Part shown: positions 26,120 to 36,301 of the stretch, one piece after another
How the letters are laid out: every line of letters begins with the position of its first letter
How positions within the stretch are numbered: position 1 is the first letter of the stretch
Source of the DNA: an uncultured Desulfobulbaceae bacterium
GTDB taxonomy: Bacteria > Desulfobacterota > Desulfobulbia > Desulfobulbales > Desulfobulbaceae
Assembly (NCBI GenBank): GCA_947259225.1
Contig: CAMYLK010000003.1
Span: 1-64,000 of the forward strand
Length of the DNA stretch: 64,000 bases
Reading direction: 5' to 3'
Notes under the pieces: model-generated
What the model saw: the letters and a program-made list of their open reading frames with translations, nothing else
Database searches by the model: none
What the model was told of the DNA's origin: nothing
Made by a program: the position numbers and the translations under genes

Positions 26120-27046
26120 TTATGAACTGCCAAGACGTGCAACCATGATTTTATTTTCTGCGTAGTCCATTCTGATTTCTTTTACTTCCTTGATTTTATC
26201 GTTACGATACAGTTGAGTGAGAACACGGACGAGAAGGTAATAGCGCTCCCGTATCTTTTCGTTTCCCAAATATATCGGGAACGGATAATCCACCAGATAA
26301 ACAATCAGTCCCTTTTCATCGCTGACCTGAACTTCAGACACCGCCTGCAGGGGAAGTATCTGGTTATTTTTTGCGGCAAGCCTTAGAAATTCCAGCCCCC
26401 CGCCTGCTATGGACTCCTTCTTAACCCGCATTTGCTCCAGGTGTTCAGGAAGATTCCGGCCCGACAGAACAGGAAAATCAAGGTCGGTCGAACTTTGAAC
26501 AGGAGCAAAAACATGCCCATTGGTATCAATATAATATAATTTCTTTTTTTCTTCACCGGCAAGATTAACGAGGGCAAGGGCCGAATGTTCTCTGACTGTC
26601 ACCCTGACTGTAGAAGGCCATTGTCGCTTTATCATTACCTCGTTCACCCAGTCGAGGCTCTTTATATTTTCAGCCATTTGCTGTACGTCAAAGTTCAGCA
26701 TACTTCTGCCGCGTGCCAAACCGGACTTTTCCAGGACCTGCTGATCACTGACCATTCTGTTTCCCTGTACTTTGACAGATGCAATTCTGAAAATATCCGA
26801 ATCTGATAGCACCTCAAGAGAAAACCAGGTTGCGCAACCAATCAGTACCAAGGCCACCAGAAAAATTTTTACGGTGCGAAACAGCCTTTTTAATTTCAAT
26901 GGGCGCTGAAATCTGTCAACTGTACCCGCCTTACGATTCCTGTTGATTTTATGTTCAGGCTTTATACAGCTTTGCAGAACCGAAAAAAATCGCTCTCCAA
27001 GGGAGGAAAGGTAACCTTTTTTATGCGGTCTGTGCGGGTTACTCAT
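26120..27046 (-). CDS. ftsQ: Divisome protein FtsQ
   Basis: 308 residues. A long basic cytoplasmic tail (about residues 1-53) precedes a single membrane segment (VKIFLVALVLIGCATWFSLEV), then a POTRA domain (DIFRIASVKVQGNRMVSDQQVLEKSGL) and the FtsQ beta domain. FtsQ normally joins FtsB/FtsL and regulates FtsWI. Its presence with FtsL means the regulatory trimer is likely intact although its usual client synthase is altered here. Confidence 0.93.
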   Translation of the reverse strand: MSNPHRPHKKGYLSSLGERFFSVLQSCIKPEHKINRNRKAGTVDRFQRPLKLKRLFRTVKIFLVALVLIGCATWFSLEVLSDSDIFRIASVKVQGNRMVSDQQVLEKSGLARGRSMLNFDVQQMAENIKSLDWVNEVMIKRQWPSTVRVTVREHSALALVNLAGEEKKKLYYIDTNGHVFAPVQSSTDLDFPVLSGRNLPEHLEQMRVKKESIAGGGLEFLRLAAKNNQILPLQAVSEVQVSDEKGLIVYLVDYPFPIYLGNEKIRERYYLLVRVLTQLYRNDKIKEVKEIRMDYAENKIMVARLGSS

Positions 27047-27075
27047 TTCATTTATCCATTTTGACTCCGGCTGAT

Positions 27076-28038
27076 CTAGAGTACATGTACTTCAGGCTCG
27101 AGCATAATACCGGAAAATTCGAATACCCGCTGTCGGATTTCATTCATAAGTCCAACAATATCATCAGCTGTTGCCTCCCCGGTATTTACAATAAAATTAG
27201 CGTGCTTGGGGGAAACCATTGCATTGCCCTTTTTCATGCCCTTCAATCCGGCCGCTTCAATAAGACGGCCAGCAGAATCACCCTCCGGATTTCTGAAAAA
27301 CGATCCCGCAGAGGGCACTCCCAGTGGTTGCTTTTCCCGGCGCAGGGCCTGGTTTTCTCTGCATTTTTCAAAAATATCTCTCTGGTGACCGATAGGGAGT
27401 GAAAATTCAGCGCCGGTGATAATTCCATTTTTCAAATGTTTGTTCCTGGGAATCATGCGACGATATGAAAAATCAATTTCACTGCCTGGAACATTATGAA
27501 ATGTACCCTCGGTATCTACAAAGAAAACACTTTCCACATACTCCCCAATTTCTTTGCCCCATGCACCTGCATTCATCCTGAGTGCTCCGCCGACACTGCC
27601 AGGTATTCCCGACATGAATTCCAGGCCGCTCAGGCTTTGCTGTGTACACCAGCCTACCAATCGTGAAACGGAACATCCTGCTCCGGCATTAACCAGTATA
27701 ACTCCTTCTGTGCTGCATTCACGACTGATAACGGAACTGAATTCATTGCCGAGAATGATCAATACGCCGCGAAACCCACTGCTGGTTACCAGAATGTTGC
27801 TCCCGCGGCCAATGACTCTCCAGGCAATTTTCTGTTCCCCGAGCCAGCCCACCAATTTCTCCAACTCCCGGTGAGATGACACGACAGCCAGTGCCTCAGC
27901 CTCACCTCCCGCCTTCAGTGTACAGTATTCGGCCATGGATACGTTCCAGTTCATCACGCCCGGCCATGAATCTGACAGGAATTGGCGTTGTTCCTGTGTC
28001 ATAATATCGTAATCTTTTACAGAGCTTTCCATGCGCAT
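27076..28038 (-). CDS. murB: UDP-N-acetylenolpyruvoylglucosamine reductase MurB
   Basis: 320 residues. The FAD-binding loop GRGSNILVTSSGF, the central GIPGSVGGALRMNAGAWG and the catalytic-serine segment PSAGSFFRNPEG are all present. The C-terminus carries HANFIVNTGEATADDI. It reduces enolpyruvyl-UDP-GlcNAc to UDP-MurNAc. Its ATG overlaps the murC stop by one base (TGATG), so translation is coupled. Confidence 0.97.
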   Translation of the reverse strand: MRMESSVKDYDIMTQEQRQFLSDSWPGVMNWNVSMAEYCTLKAGGEAEALAVVSSHRELEKLVGWLGEQKIAWRVIGRGSNILVTSSGFRGVLIILGNEFSSVISRECSTEGVILVNAGAGCSVSRLVGWCTQQSLSGLEFMSGIPGSVGGALRMNAGAWGKEIGEYVESVFFVDTEGTFHNVPGSEIDFSYRRMIPRNKHLKNGIITGAEFSLPIGHQRDIFEKCRENQALRREKQPLGVPSAGSFFRNPEGDSAGRLIEAAGLKGMKKGNAMVSPKHANFIVNTGEATADDIVGLMNEIRQRVFEFSGIMLEPEVHVL

Positions 28039-29429
28039 CAGTTCTCCACAGTGTCATTTTCGAGGAGCCTCAGCAACTCTTCACCGGCCCACACAATATT
28101 CCCGGCTCCCAGTGTCAGGACAATGTCCCCTGGTCCCGTCATTTTCAATAATTCTCCGGGCAGGGTGCTCACCTCAGGTATATGATATACTTCCCGCTGC
28201 CCATGCATTCTAACCGCTTCGGCAAGTGCTTCACTGGTCACACCTTCAAGGGGCATCTCACTTGCCGCATAAATATCCGTCAACACCAGAATATCGGCAC
28301 GGTGAAATGCGGTCTTGAATTCATCAAACAAAGCCCTGGTTCTTGAATAACGATGCGGCTGAAACGCAACAATTAACCTTTTATCAGGCCAGCCGTCCCG
28401 GACCGCGTCAAGAGTTGCCCTGATTTCTGTGGGATGATGTCCATAGTCATCAATAACAGCTACACCGGAAGACTCTCCTTTCATGTCAAGCCTCCGCTGG
28501 ACCCCTGCAAAGGTTGAAAGAGCTCCGGCAATGATAGAAAATTCCACCTCAAGCTCCAACCCCACGCAGATGGCTGCCAGACTGTTATAGATCGTATGCC
28601 GCCCCGGAATGGTCAGGGACACCCTGCCAAGGGTTTCATCGCCCCGACGCACCGTAAATTCACTCACTTGCCCCCCGGACACTATATCCGTCGCGTAAAT
28701 ATCAGCCTGCTCCGTTAGACCGTATGTAATCATTCTCTTATGTATCAAAGGAAGCAGCGAAGCAATGTTGGGATCGTCAAGACAAAGAACAACTGCCCCG
28801 TAAAAGGGAATCCGGTCCATGAATTGAAGAAATTCATCCTTAATATGGTCAAGATCCCTGTAGTAGTCAAGGTGCTCAAGATCGATGTTGGTCACAACCT
28901 CGATCACCGGTGACAATTTCAGAAACGAACCGTCACTTTCATCTGCCTCGGCCACCAGAAACTCTCCTTCACCGAGTTTGGCATTGCCGCCAAGTGAATC
29001 AACTTTACCGCCGATAACAACAGTGGGATCCAGACCTGCCTGATGCAGCATCCAGGAGACCAGGGAAGTTGTACTTGTTTTTCCATGGCTGCCGGCAACT
29101 GCTATACCGAATTTTTTCAGGCGCATCAGTTCAGCCAGCATCTCGGCCCTTGGTATTACAGGAATATGATGCTCAACTGCAGCCAGGACTTCAGGATTAG
29201 ACTGCTTAATTGCTGATGATGTGACCACAACATCAGCTCCCTCAACCCACTGACCGCTATGCCCCTTATTCACAGTTGCGCCAAACTGTTCAAGTCGCCG
29301 GGTAATTTCCGATGTACGTGTATCAGATCCGCTGACCCGGTAGCCCAGGTTCAGCAAGAGTTCGGCTATTCCGCTCATGCCGATCCCGCCGATTCCGACA
29401 AAATGAATATGTTTGGTTTTTTTATACAT
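28038..29429 (-). CDS. murC: UDP-N-acetylmuramate-L-alanine ligase MurC
   Basis: 463 residues, usual length. It has the Rossmann entry [17 protein letters not shown], the P-loop [16 protein letters not shown], the EADESDGSF segment, [10 protein letters not shown], and the C-terminal [12 protein letters not shown]. It adds L-Ala to UDP-MurNAc. It sits between murG and murB, 9 bases after murG. Confidence 0.98.
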   Translation of the reverse strand: MYKKTKHIHFVGIGGIGMSGIAELLLNLGYRVSGSDTRTSEITRRLEQFGATVNKGHSGQWVEGADVVVTSSAIKQSNPEVLAAVEHHIPVIPRAEMLAELMRLKKFGIAVAGSHGKTSTTSLVSWMLHQAGLDPTVVIGGKVDSLGGNAKLGEGEFLVAEADESDGSFLKLSPVIEVVTNIDLEHLDYYRDLDHIKDEFLQFMDRIPFYGAVVLCLDDPNIASLLPLIHKRMITYGLTEQADIYATDIVSGGQVSEFTVRRGDETLGRVSLTIPGRHTIYNSLAAICVGLELEVEFSIIAGALSTFAGVQRRLDMKGESSGVAVIDDYGHHPTEIRATLDAVRDGWPDKRLIVAFQPHRYSRTRALFDEFKTAFHRADILVLTDIYAASEMPLEGVTSEALAEAVRMHGQREVYHIPEVSTLPGELLKMTGPGDIVLTLGAGNIVWAGEELLRLLENDTVEN

Positions 29430-29438
29430 ATTACTGTT

Positions 29439-30542
29439 TCAGACTGGAACCGGCCCGTTCGCTTTCTGTACCAGGACAAGGCATTCATCAATTATTCGTG
29501 CGGTTGCATCAGGCCTTCCCATTTTTTTCATATTGTCGGACATAGACCGTAATGCTTCAGGGTTATGGTAGAGTGACAATACCTCTTCTGCCAGTTTCTC
29601 ACCGGTAAGTTCGCTCTCCAATAACATTTTTGCAGCGCCGCCCTTTTCATAATACAAAGCGTTTGTCTGCTGGTGATTATCTGCGGCATAGGGATACGGA
29701 ATCAGTAATACTGGCAATCCCATGACTGAAAGTTCGGCAAGGGTTGTTGCCCCGGATCGGGAGATGACCAGATCCACCTGCCTGTAGATACCGGCCATGT
29801 CCCTATAAAAGTCACTGGCATCAGCACTGATCCCGGATTTACGATAGCGGGACTTTACCTCGTTCAGGTCTTTTTTGCCAGTCTGATGAATTAAATTCAA
29901 CCTGTCGCCGATACGTTCTGTGATAAGCTCAAATGCATCGAGAACAAGTTCATTCACCCTGTGCGCCCCCTGACTGCCGCCCAGTACCAAAACTGTCATT
30001 CTGCTGCTGTTTTTTTCAGTCTCACAGCTTGATGCTTCTATGATTTCACTGCGTACCGGATTACCTGTCATAACAGTTTTGTTTTTTGGGAAAGGGTAAC
30101 TGCATGGAATTGATATAAAAATCCGGTGTGCTATTTTTGACAGTATCTTATTTGCCAGTCCGGGCACAGAATTCTGCTCATGTATGCACACCGGTTTCCC
30201 TGCCAGCCTGGCTGCAAGAAGAACAGGTCCAGTAACATATCCGCCCACACCAAAAACAATATCCGGGTCGAACCTTATCAGCTTCTTTCGAGCCTCCAGT
30301 ATTGCAAATGGCAGCTGTATGACACTTTTCAGCCTGTTTCTCAAACCCATGCCTTTCAGACCCATGCACTCTATTGAATCAAGTTCAAAATCGTATCCCC
30401 CAAGTGTGTCTTTATCCAACTGCCTTGGGGTACCTATAAAGAGAACCCTGCACTGCTTTACTCTTTTTTGCATCCCGGTCGCCAGAGCAATCCCTGGAAA
30501 CAGGTGGCCGCCGGTTCCTCCCCCGGTAACAATCAGGCGCAT
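29439..30542 (-). CDS. murG: Lipid II synthase glycosyltransferase MurG
   Basis: 367 residues. GGGTGGHLFPGIALA at the N-terminus, GVGGYVTGPVLLAA, HEQNSVPGLANK and the donor-site VLGGSQGAHRVNELV with SRSGATTLAEL are all intact. It adds GlcNAc to lipid I on the cytoplasmic membrane face. It begins 3 bases after the small zinc-ribbon gene that separates it from murD, the place where ftsW is normally found. Confidence 0.98.
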   Translation of the reverse strand: MRLIVTGGGTGGHLFPGIALATGMQKRVKQCRVLFIGTPRQLDKDTLGGYDFELDSIECMGLKGMGLRNRLKSVIQLPFAILEARKKLIRFDPDIVFGVGGYVTGPVLLAARLAGKPVCIHEQNSVPGLANKILSKIAHRIFISIPCSYPFPKNKTVMTGNPVRSEIIEASSCETEKNSSRMTVLVLGGSQGAHRVNELVLDAFELITERIGDRLNLIHQTGKKDLNEVKSRYRKSGISADASDFYRDMAGIYRQVDLVISRSGATTLAELSVMGLPVLLIPYPYAADNHQQTNALYYEKGGAAKMLLESELTGEKLAEEVLSLYHNPEALRSMSDNMKKMGRPDATARIIDECLVLVQKANGPVPV

Positions 30543-30545
30543 TAA

Positions 30546-30752
30546 TCATGTCCCGTACATTACCTGTTCATTTTCTCTGAGACGTGCATTATTGACAACA
30601 GCAGGATGATTACGTTTAATTCGGGCCATGGTTTTTGCAAAGCAGCTGGGGCAATAAGCATGACTTATCCTGGTACCAGCCAAAACTAAAAGACCGCTCT
30701 CCCATTTCCCATCATTTTTCACTTTTTTACAAACACAACATTTCTTAATCAT
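30546..30752 (-). CDS. Small zinc-ribbon-like protein in the ftsW position
   Basis: 68 residues. The pattern C-C-x-C-K-K...DGKW...SHAYCPSC resembles the CxxCKKIRDD-G-W...SHGxCPxC zinc-ribbon-like tail found at the C-terminus of many PAS/histidine-kinase and response-regulator proteins, but here it stands alone. The C-terminal part is basic (AKTMARIKRNHPAVVNNARLR). Its ATG overlaps the murD stop by 4 bases and it ends 3 bases before murG, so it is embedded in the dcw operon. The function is unknown. Confidence 0.8.
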   Translation of the reverse strand: MIKKCCVCKKVKNDGKWESGLLVLAGTRISHAYCPSCFAKTMARIKRNHPAVVNNARLRENEQVMYGT

Positions 30753-32140
30753 CTCTTCACCTCTACTCTTTCCACGTTAATCTTACGCAGGCCGGACACA
30801 GCCTGCCGAAACACCTCGCCCCGATGGGCGTAGCCGGTAAACATATCAAAACTGGCACAACCAGGCGAAAGCAGGACGGTATCACCCGGCTGTGACACTT
30901 TTGCTGCCTGAAAAACGGCATCTTCCATGCTGCCAGCTCTGCTTGTCGGGACAATGGAGCCGAGCGCTTTGTCAAGACTGTCAGCTGCTTCCCCAATAAG
31001 AATCAACTGTTTTACGTGTTGACGGACAGCAGGAGCCAACATATTGAAATCACTTTCCTTGTCACGACCACCGCCAATAAGGACAACCCGGTTCCCGCAA
31101 CTCGCCAGGGCCGCATTGACAGCACCGATATTGGTGGCCTTGGAATCGTCTATATACCGGACACCGTCAATATCCTTTACTACTGTCATACGGTGATCCG
31201 GCAGTATATAATCTGCCAGACCTTTTCTGACTGCTCCAGCATTGCAGCCAATAGATCTGGCTGCAAGTATTGCCGCCGCAGCATTCAATTTGTTAACGTT
31301 AGAAAAAAGGAATGTTCCGGTTAAGTCATACAGTTCATCAATATTTTCACCTGAGATGATTGCTGAGATTACCACTCCGTTTTGTGTGACACGTGCTTCT
31401 GCATCCGGATGGAAACCAAAACGGAGAATAGTTGATGCATTGCCAACCGGCTCGTTCATAATCCACGGATCATCTGCACAGATCACTGCTGTGTCTTCCG
31501 GTTCCTGATGCGCAAATATCTGCCGTTTTGCAGCTGCATAATTCTCCATGGATCCGTGCCGGTCGAGATGATCAGGAGACAAGTTCAGAAACAGAGCAAT
31601 GTCCGGCCTGAAACTTTCGCCAATCTCAAGTTGAAAACTGCTTAATTCCAGGACTGCGACCTCCGCATTTTTCTCACCTGAAAGATAGTCAAGGACAGGT
31701 GTTCCGATATTCCCGCCGACAAAAACACTTTGTCCCGCGCTTTGCAAAATGTGACCAATCAGCGAAGTGACCGTTGTTTTACCGTTACTTCCAGTAACGC
31801 CGATTACCGGGACGGGGATCCTGCCGGCAGCCAGGGCGAGTTCTCCGACAACCGGCACCTGCTTTTCTCTCATGTACTCAAGTATAGGTAAATTGAGAGG
31901 AACACCCGGGCTGGGGACAACAATATCAGCTTTGTCAAAAAACTCCCTCGAATGGCCACCGGTCTCAAAGAGGACTCCCATCTCATCCAGCATTGCAAGA
32001 TCCGTTTCTTTCAGCTTTTCCTCAGAGCAGGAATCAGACACAAAAACATTCATGCCCTGTGCCTGCAGAAACCTCACAGCTGCCATACCCGAAGTACCCA
32101 GGCCGACAACTATGGCTTTTTTACCGGGTTCGAGTTGCAT
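30749..32140 (-). CDS. murD: UDP-MurNAc-L-alanine-D-glutamate ligase MurD
   Basis: 463 residues. The N-terminal GLGTSGMAAVRFL, the P-loop GVTGSNGKTTVTSLIGHIL, NLSPDHLDRHGSMENYAAAK, the YIDDSKATNIGAVNAAL segment and a C-terminal LLSPGCASFDMFTGYAHRG are all present. It adds D-Glu in the cytoplasm. It starts 4 bases after mraY ends. Confidence 0.98.
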   Translation of the reverse strand: MQLEPGKKAIVVGLGTSGMAAVRFLQAQGMNVFVSDSCSEEKLKETDLAMLDEMGVLFETGGHSREFFDKADIVVPSPGVPLNLPILEYMREKQVPVVGELALAAGRIPVPVIGVTGSNGKTTVTSLIGHILQSAGQSVFVGGNIGTPVLDYLSGEKNAEVAVLELSSFQLEIGESFRPDIALFLNLSPDHLDRHGSMENYAAAKRQIFAHQEPEDTAVICADDPWIMNEPVGNASTILRFGFHPDAEARVTQNGVVISAIISGENIDELYDLTGTFLFSNVNKLNAAAAILAARSIGCNAGAVRKGLADYILPDHRMTVVKDIDGVRYIDDSKATNIGAVNAALASCGNRVVLIGGGRDKESDFNMLAPAVRQHVKQLILIGEAADSLDKALGSIVPTSRAGSMEDAVFQAAKVSQPGDTVLLSPGCASFDMFTGYAHRGEVFRQAVSGLRKINVERVEVKR

Positions 32141-32144
32141 GATT

Positions 32145-33224
32145 CTACCGCAGCTTTAGGGTTGCCAGGGCCATCAGGCCAAGTATGATCGATATAATCC
32201 AGAAGCGAACAACCACCTTGGGCTCCAGCCACCCTTTTTGTTCAAAATGATGATGAAAAGGTGCCATGAGAAATATTCTTTTTCCCCCCGACAACTTAAA
32301 GTAACCAACCTGCAGGATCACCGAAAGTGCCTCCATGACAAACACCCCGCCGACGATTGCCAGCAGAATTTCCTGTTTTATGATGATTGAGACGGCTCCC
32401 AGTGTGCCGCCCAGGGCCAGTGAACCCACATCACCCATAAAGATCTGGGCCGGGTATGTATTAAACCACAGGAAACCGATACAGGCGCCAACCATTGTTC
32501 CGCAGATGACTGCTACTTCACCGGCACCCTGAACAAAAGGAATCTGGAGGTAGCTGGCAACTATGGCATGACCTGCAACATAGGAAAAAATTATATAGAC
32601 TGATCCGCTTATGACTAATGGACCTGCTGCAAGCCCATCAAGACCATCGGTCAGGTTCACCGCATTGGATGCCCCTACAATGACCAGAACTGCGAAAGGA
32701 ATGTACCACCAGCCCAGGTCGGGTTGAAATGCTTTAATAAACGGCAGGCTTAACCGGCCATCGTACTCGGGATGGACGATCAGGTAGAATCCGACTGCAG
32801 ATGCCCCAAGAACCTGAAGTAACAACTTGCTTCTGGCAGATAGTCCCCTGCTGTCTTTTTTTCTGATTTTTCGGAGATCGTCAACAGATCCTATCAAGCC
32901 GAAAAAAAGTGTCACACCCAACACAACCCAGACCAGACCGTTGGTCAAATCTGCCCAGAGAAGGGTTGCAATAGTCATTGCACCAAGGATCAGGATGCCG
33001 CCCATGGTCGGTACCCCCTGTTTAGACAGGTGGGTTTCCGGTCCGTCGTCCCTTACAACCTGGCCGATCTGCTTCCGCTGCAGCATCCTTATGAACCAGG
33101 GACCGAAGATAAACAGAATAAGAAATGCCGTAACAGTGCCGCCGATCGTTCTGAACGTTATGTAGCGAAAAACGTTCAACCAGCTAAAATGGGTATGCAG
33201 TGAATAGAGAAGATTATATAACAT
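32145..33224 (-). CDS. mraY: Phospho-MurNAc-pentapeptide translocase MraY
   Basis: 359 residues, about ten membrane segments. The active-site motifs are the [22 protein letters not shown] loop, [13 protein letters not shown] and the HHHFEQKGW box. It transfers phospho-MurNAc-pentapeptide to undecaprenyl phosphate to give lipid I. It starts 5 bases after the murE-murF fusion. Confidence 0.98.
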   Translation of the reverse strand: MLYNLLYSLHTHFSWLNVFRYITFRTIGGTVTAFLILFIFGPWFIRMLQRKQIGQVVRDDGPETHLSKQGVPTMGGILILGAMTIATLLWADLTNGLVWVVLGVTLFFGLIGSVDDLRKIRKKDSRGLSARSKLLLQVLGASAVGFYLIVHPEYDGRLSLPFIKAFQPDLGWWYIPFAVLVIVGASNAVNLTDGLDGLAAGPLVISGSVYIIFSYVAGHAIVASYLQIPFVQGAGEVAVICGTMVGACIGFLWFNTYPAQIFMGDVGSLALGGTLGAVSIIIKQEILLAIVGGVFVMEALSVILQVGYFKLSGGKRIFLMAPFHHHFEQKGWLEPKVVVRFWIISIILGLMALATLKLR

Positions 33225-33229
33225 ATCAG

Positions 33230-36200
33230 TCAGTTCCTGCCGGTTTTCATAATCCTCTGCAGGGCCAGCAAAACCCTTTCCATCCTCATACCGCGAGAGC
33301 CTTTCAGGAGAAGCCAGTCACCCCTGCCGATTTTCCTGCTGCTTATCAGGCTGGAAATCCTTTGCTCTATCTCCTCTGTTGTTTGGCATCTCATGATCCT
33401 GTTTTTTTTCATTCCCCTCTCTTGTGCTGCAAGGGCAACATCACTGGCATAATCTCCCGCGACCGCCAGGAAGTCAAAATCCAGTTCCGCAACCAGGCGG
33501 CCAATCTGCCGGTGGGCCTGAGCCGCACTTTCACCAAGCTCCAACATGTCTCCAAGAACAGCTATCCTTCTGCAGTCACGACCGAAGTTACTGACAGTTC
33601 TTAAGGCCGCTTCCATGGAGGAGGGGTTAGCATTATATGAATCGTTGAGTACGTTTATACCACCTGGCAGTTCTGAAATTTGCAGCCGCTTGTCTCCGGA
33701 AATGTATCGTTTCAACCCCCTAACTATAATTTCAGGGTTTATACCAGCAGCGGTGGCAACTGCAGCTGCAGCGGTTGAGTTAGCGACATTATGGGCTCCT
33801 GTGGCGGAGGTTGTGAATCGTTTCCGCCAGTTATTGATATGGAGGGTGAAACGCATTCCGTTCTCCCCCAGGTTTTTGATTCGGGTTGCCCTGACTGCGG
33901 GGTGAAGTCTTCTTCCCATGGGTGTGACGGCAAAGCCGATAACATTATTTCCATACTTTCCTCCCTGCTTTTTTATATATGGATCATCATAATTGACTAC
34001 ACGGATACTTCTGGCAGACATGGTTCTAAAAAGCTCTCCCTTGGCCAAAGCAACTCCCTCGATGCTGCCAAGTCCTTCCAGGTGGGCCGCCTGGACATTC
34101 GTGATACAACCGATGTCGGGATCGGCAATTCCGGTTAGTCGTTCAATTTCACCCGGCCGGTTCATGCCCATTTCCATCACAGCTACCCGGTGCCCGGCTT
34201 TGAGCTTAAGAAGAGATAAAGGTAGCCCGATGAGGTTGTTCAGGTTCCCCTCGGTTTTCAATACCTGATCGCCGTGCGAACCATCCAGAGCCTCTTCAAA
34301 TATGACCGCTGTCATGTCCTTGACTGTGGTCTTCCCTGAACTTCCGGTAATTGCTATTACCTTTACATCCGGAGCAAATGATTTCCGGCGGTAATGAGCC
34401 AGATCCCCCAGGGTGGTGAGGGTATCATCAACTGCAATGACAGAAGCTTTCCTGTCGGTCCGGACTAACGGGCGGCTGACAATGACAGCGGCCGCACCCT
34501 TCTTGACAGTCGCCTCAACATAGTCATGCCCGTCAAAATTGTCTCCCTGCAGGGCGACAAAGACATCACCTGGCCCCATGGTTCTGCTGTCCGTTGATAC
34601 CTTGCCATAAATCTTCTCCCGGCCCGGACTGACCAACTTTCCAGAAGTTGCAAAAATAATACGCTCTTCATTCCAGCGCATTCGGCCGTTTTTAACCTCC
34701 AGCCGGTCATCAAAAAAACGTTTGCCTTGCGAACTTATCTGATAGGTCTCATGGCCCTTGCCTGCGACAAGAACAGCATCATCTTTCTTCGCACAACTAC
34801 AGATCGTATGGATAGCCTGTTTGCGATCCTCAAGCTTTGCGTAAACAGAATTTGAAGTCTTTTTTGCCAGGAGTTCGCTCACCCCGGTTCTTTTCATGCC
34901 GGTCTTGCGGAGCCCTTTTTCAATTTCCTTGATGATCACTGCCGGATCTTCTGTGCGCGGATTATCAGAGGTCACGAGTACTGCATCTGCCAACTGAGCG
35001 GCAACTGCACCCATCAGAGGCCTTTTTCCCCTGTCACGATCGCCGCCGCATCCAAATATACAGATCAGACGGTCCGTGGCTACCTGCCGCAGGGTCCCGA
35101 GTGCATTTTCCAGCGCATCCGGAGTATGGGCATAATCGACAAAGATGTGTGGTCCTCCAGCAACGGATTCATAGGGTGGGAGTTTCACCCTTTCCATCCT
35201 GCCCGGTATATTTATAATTCTGCACAGTCCCTGTCCGATTGTTTCTACCTTCATACCTGTCGCGTGTCCAACGCCGGCGGCAGCCAACATATTCAACGCA
35301 TTGTGGCGTCCAATAAGGTGCGATTTTATGTCCACTGACTTCTTATTGATTGTCATCCTAGAGGCGAAACCATTAATATCCTGGAGCGGTTCATTTCCGG
35401 CTACGGTACATTTTTGATCAAAACCACACGTAATGAGCGTATTTTTTTTTCTGTGGCCTTGAAACTGAACGAATTTCCCAGATTGAAGAAGCGTTTCCAG
35501 CTTCCGGCCCCATACCGGAGTTGCATCATCTTTTCCTTTTTGGGCTGAATCAACCACAATAACCGCCACTCCGTCATCCTTCAGAAAATCGAGAAACAGT
35601 TTGCTTTTTGCTGTAAAATAATTGGCCATAGTGTGATGATAATCGAGATGGTCACGGCTCAGGTTAGTGAACACTCCAATATCAAACAGCATACCGGCCA
35701 GTCTTTTCTGGTCCAGTGCGTGTGAAGAAACCTCTATGATGACGTCTGTTACATCGTTATCAACCATTTCCCGAAGAAGCTGCTGCAGCATTACCGGTTC
35801 CGGCGTCGTCAGGGGCGCGTCTTTAACTATTGTCCCCCCTTTCAACCCCAGATATCGATAATTAACTGTTCCGATCACACCTGGTCTCTTGCCTCCGGCC
35901 TTCAACATTTCCTCAATTATCCAGGAAGTTGTCGTTTTCCCGTTTGTACCGGTTAACCCGATAACCGTCATGGCAAGAGCGGGGTGGTTAAAAAATTCTG
36001 CTGCCATCTGGCCATATGCCTGATGACTATCCTCAACACGAATGAATGTTATATTGTCGGATACCTTAACCTCATTCTCTGCTACGATTGCCACGCAACC
36101 CTTTCCACACGCATCTTTGATATAATCGTGACCATCCTGCTCGCTGCCCTTCAGAGCAATAAATACGCTTCCTTCTCTGACTTTTCTGGAATCACTGACC

Positions 36201-36289
36201 AGGTTTGTTACCTTCCGGACAGGCCCAGGAAAGCTGTTGGAGCAGGAAAGCACCTTAACGGGAGAGAGGAGTTCATTCAGGGTTTTCAT
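33230..36289 (-). CDS. murE-murF: MurE-MurF fusion: two successive Mur ligases in one polypeptide
   Basis: 1019 residues in one uninterrupted frame. Residues 1 to about 530 are MurE: P-loop [13 protein letters not shown] (about 111-123), DAPLTTPEP, and SDNPR near 442, the motif that selects meso-diaminopimelate. From about 533 a MurF begins with no gap ([19 protein letters not shown], then [18 protein letters not shown]), with its own P-loop [14 protein letters not shown] near 647 and [11 protein letters not shown]. The two enzymes add meso-DAP and D-Ala-D-Ala. MurE-MurF fusions are known in other lineages, for example Bordetella. It follows the FtsI-like gene by 12 bases. No ddl gene is in the cluster. 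Confidence 0.95.
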   Translation of the reverse strand: MKTLNELLSPVKVLSCSNSFPGPVRKVTNLVSDSRKVREGSVFIALKGSEQDGHDYIKDACGKGCVAIVAENEVKVSDNITFIRVEDSHQAYGQMAAEFFNHPALAMTVIGLTGTNGKTTTSWIIEEMLKAGGKRPGVIGTVNYRYLGLKGGTIVKDAPLTTPEPVMLQQLLREMVDNDVTDVIIEVSSHALDQKRLAGMLFDIGVFTNLSRDHLDYHHTMANYFTAKSKLFLDFLKDDGVAVIVVDSAQKGKDDATPVWGRKLETLLQSGKFVQFQGHRKKNTLITCGFDQKCTVAGNEPLQDINGFASRMTINKKSVDIKSHLIGRHNALNMLAAAGVGHATGMKVETIGQGLCRIINIPGRMERVKLPPYESVAGGPHIFVDYAHTPDALENALGTLRQVATDRLICIFGCGGDRDRGKRPLMGAVAAQLADAVLVTSDNPRTEDPAVIIKEIEKGLRKTGMKRTGVSELLAKKTSNSVYAKLEDRKQAIHTICSCAKKDDAVLVAGKGHETYQISSQGKRFFDDRLEVKNGRMRWNEERIIFATSGKLVSPGREKIYGKVSTDSRTMGPGDVFVALQGDNFDGHDYVEATVKKGAAAVIVSRPLVRTDRKASVIAVDDTLTTLGDLAHYRRKSFAPDVKVIAITGSSGKTTVKDMTAVIFEEALDGSHGDQVLKTEGNLNNLIGLPLSLLKLKAGHRVAVMEMGMNRPGEIERLTGIADPDIGCITNVQAAHLEGLGSIEGVALAKGELFRTMSARSIRVVNYDDPYIKKQGGKYGNNVIGFAVTPMGRRLHPAVRATRIKNLGENGMRFTLHINNWRKRFTTSATGAHNVANSTAAAAVATAAGINPEIIVRGLKRYISGDKRLQISELPGGINVLNDSYNANPSSMEAALRTVSNFGRDCRRIAVLGDMLELGESAAQAHRQIGRLVAELDFDFLAVAGDYASDVALAAQERGMKKNRIMRCQTTEEIEQRISSLISSRKIGRGDWLLLKGSRGMRMERVLLALQRIMKTGRN

Positions 36290-36301
36290 GTTCCCGGCCG
36301 T

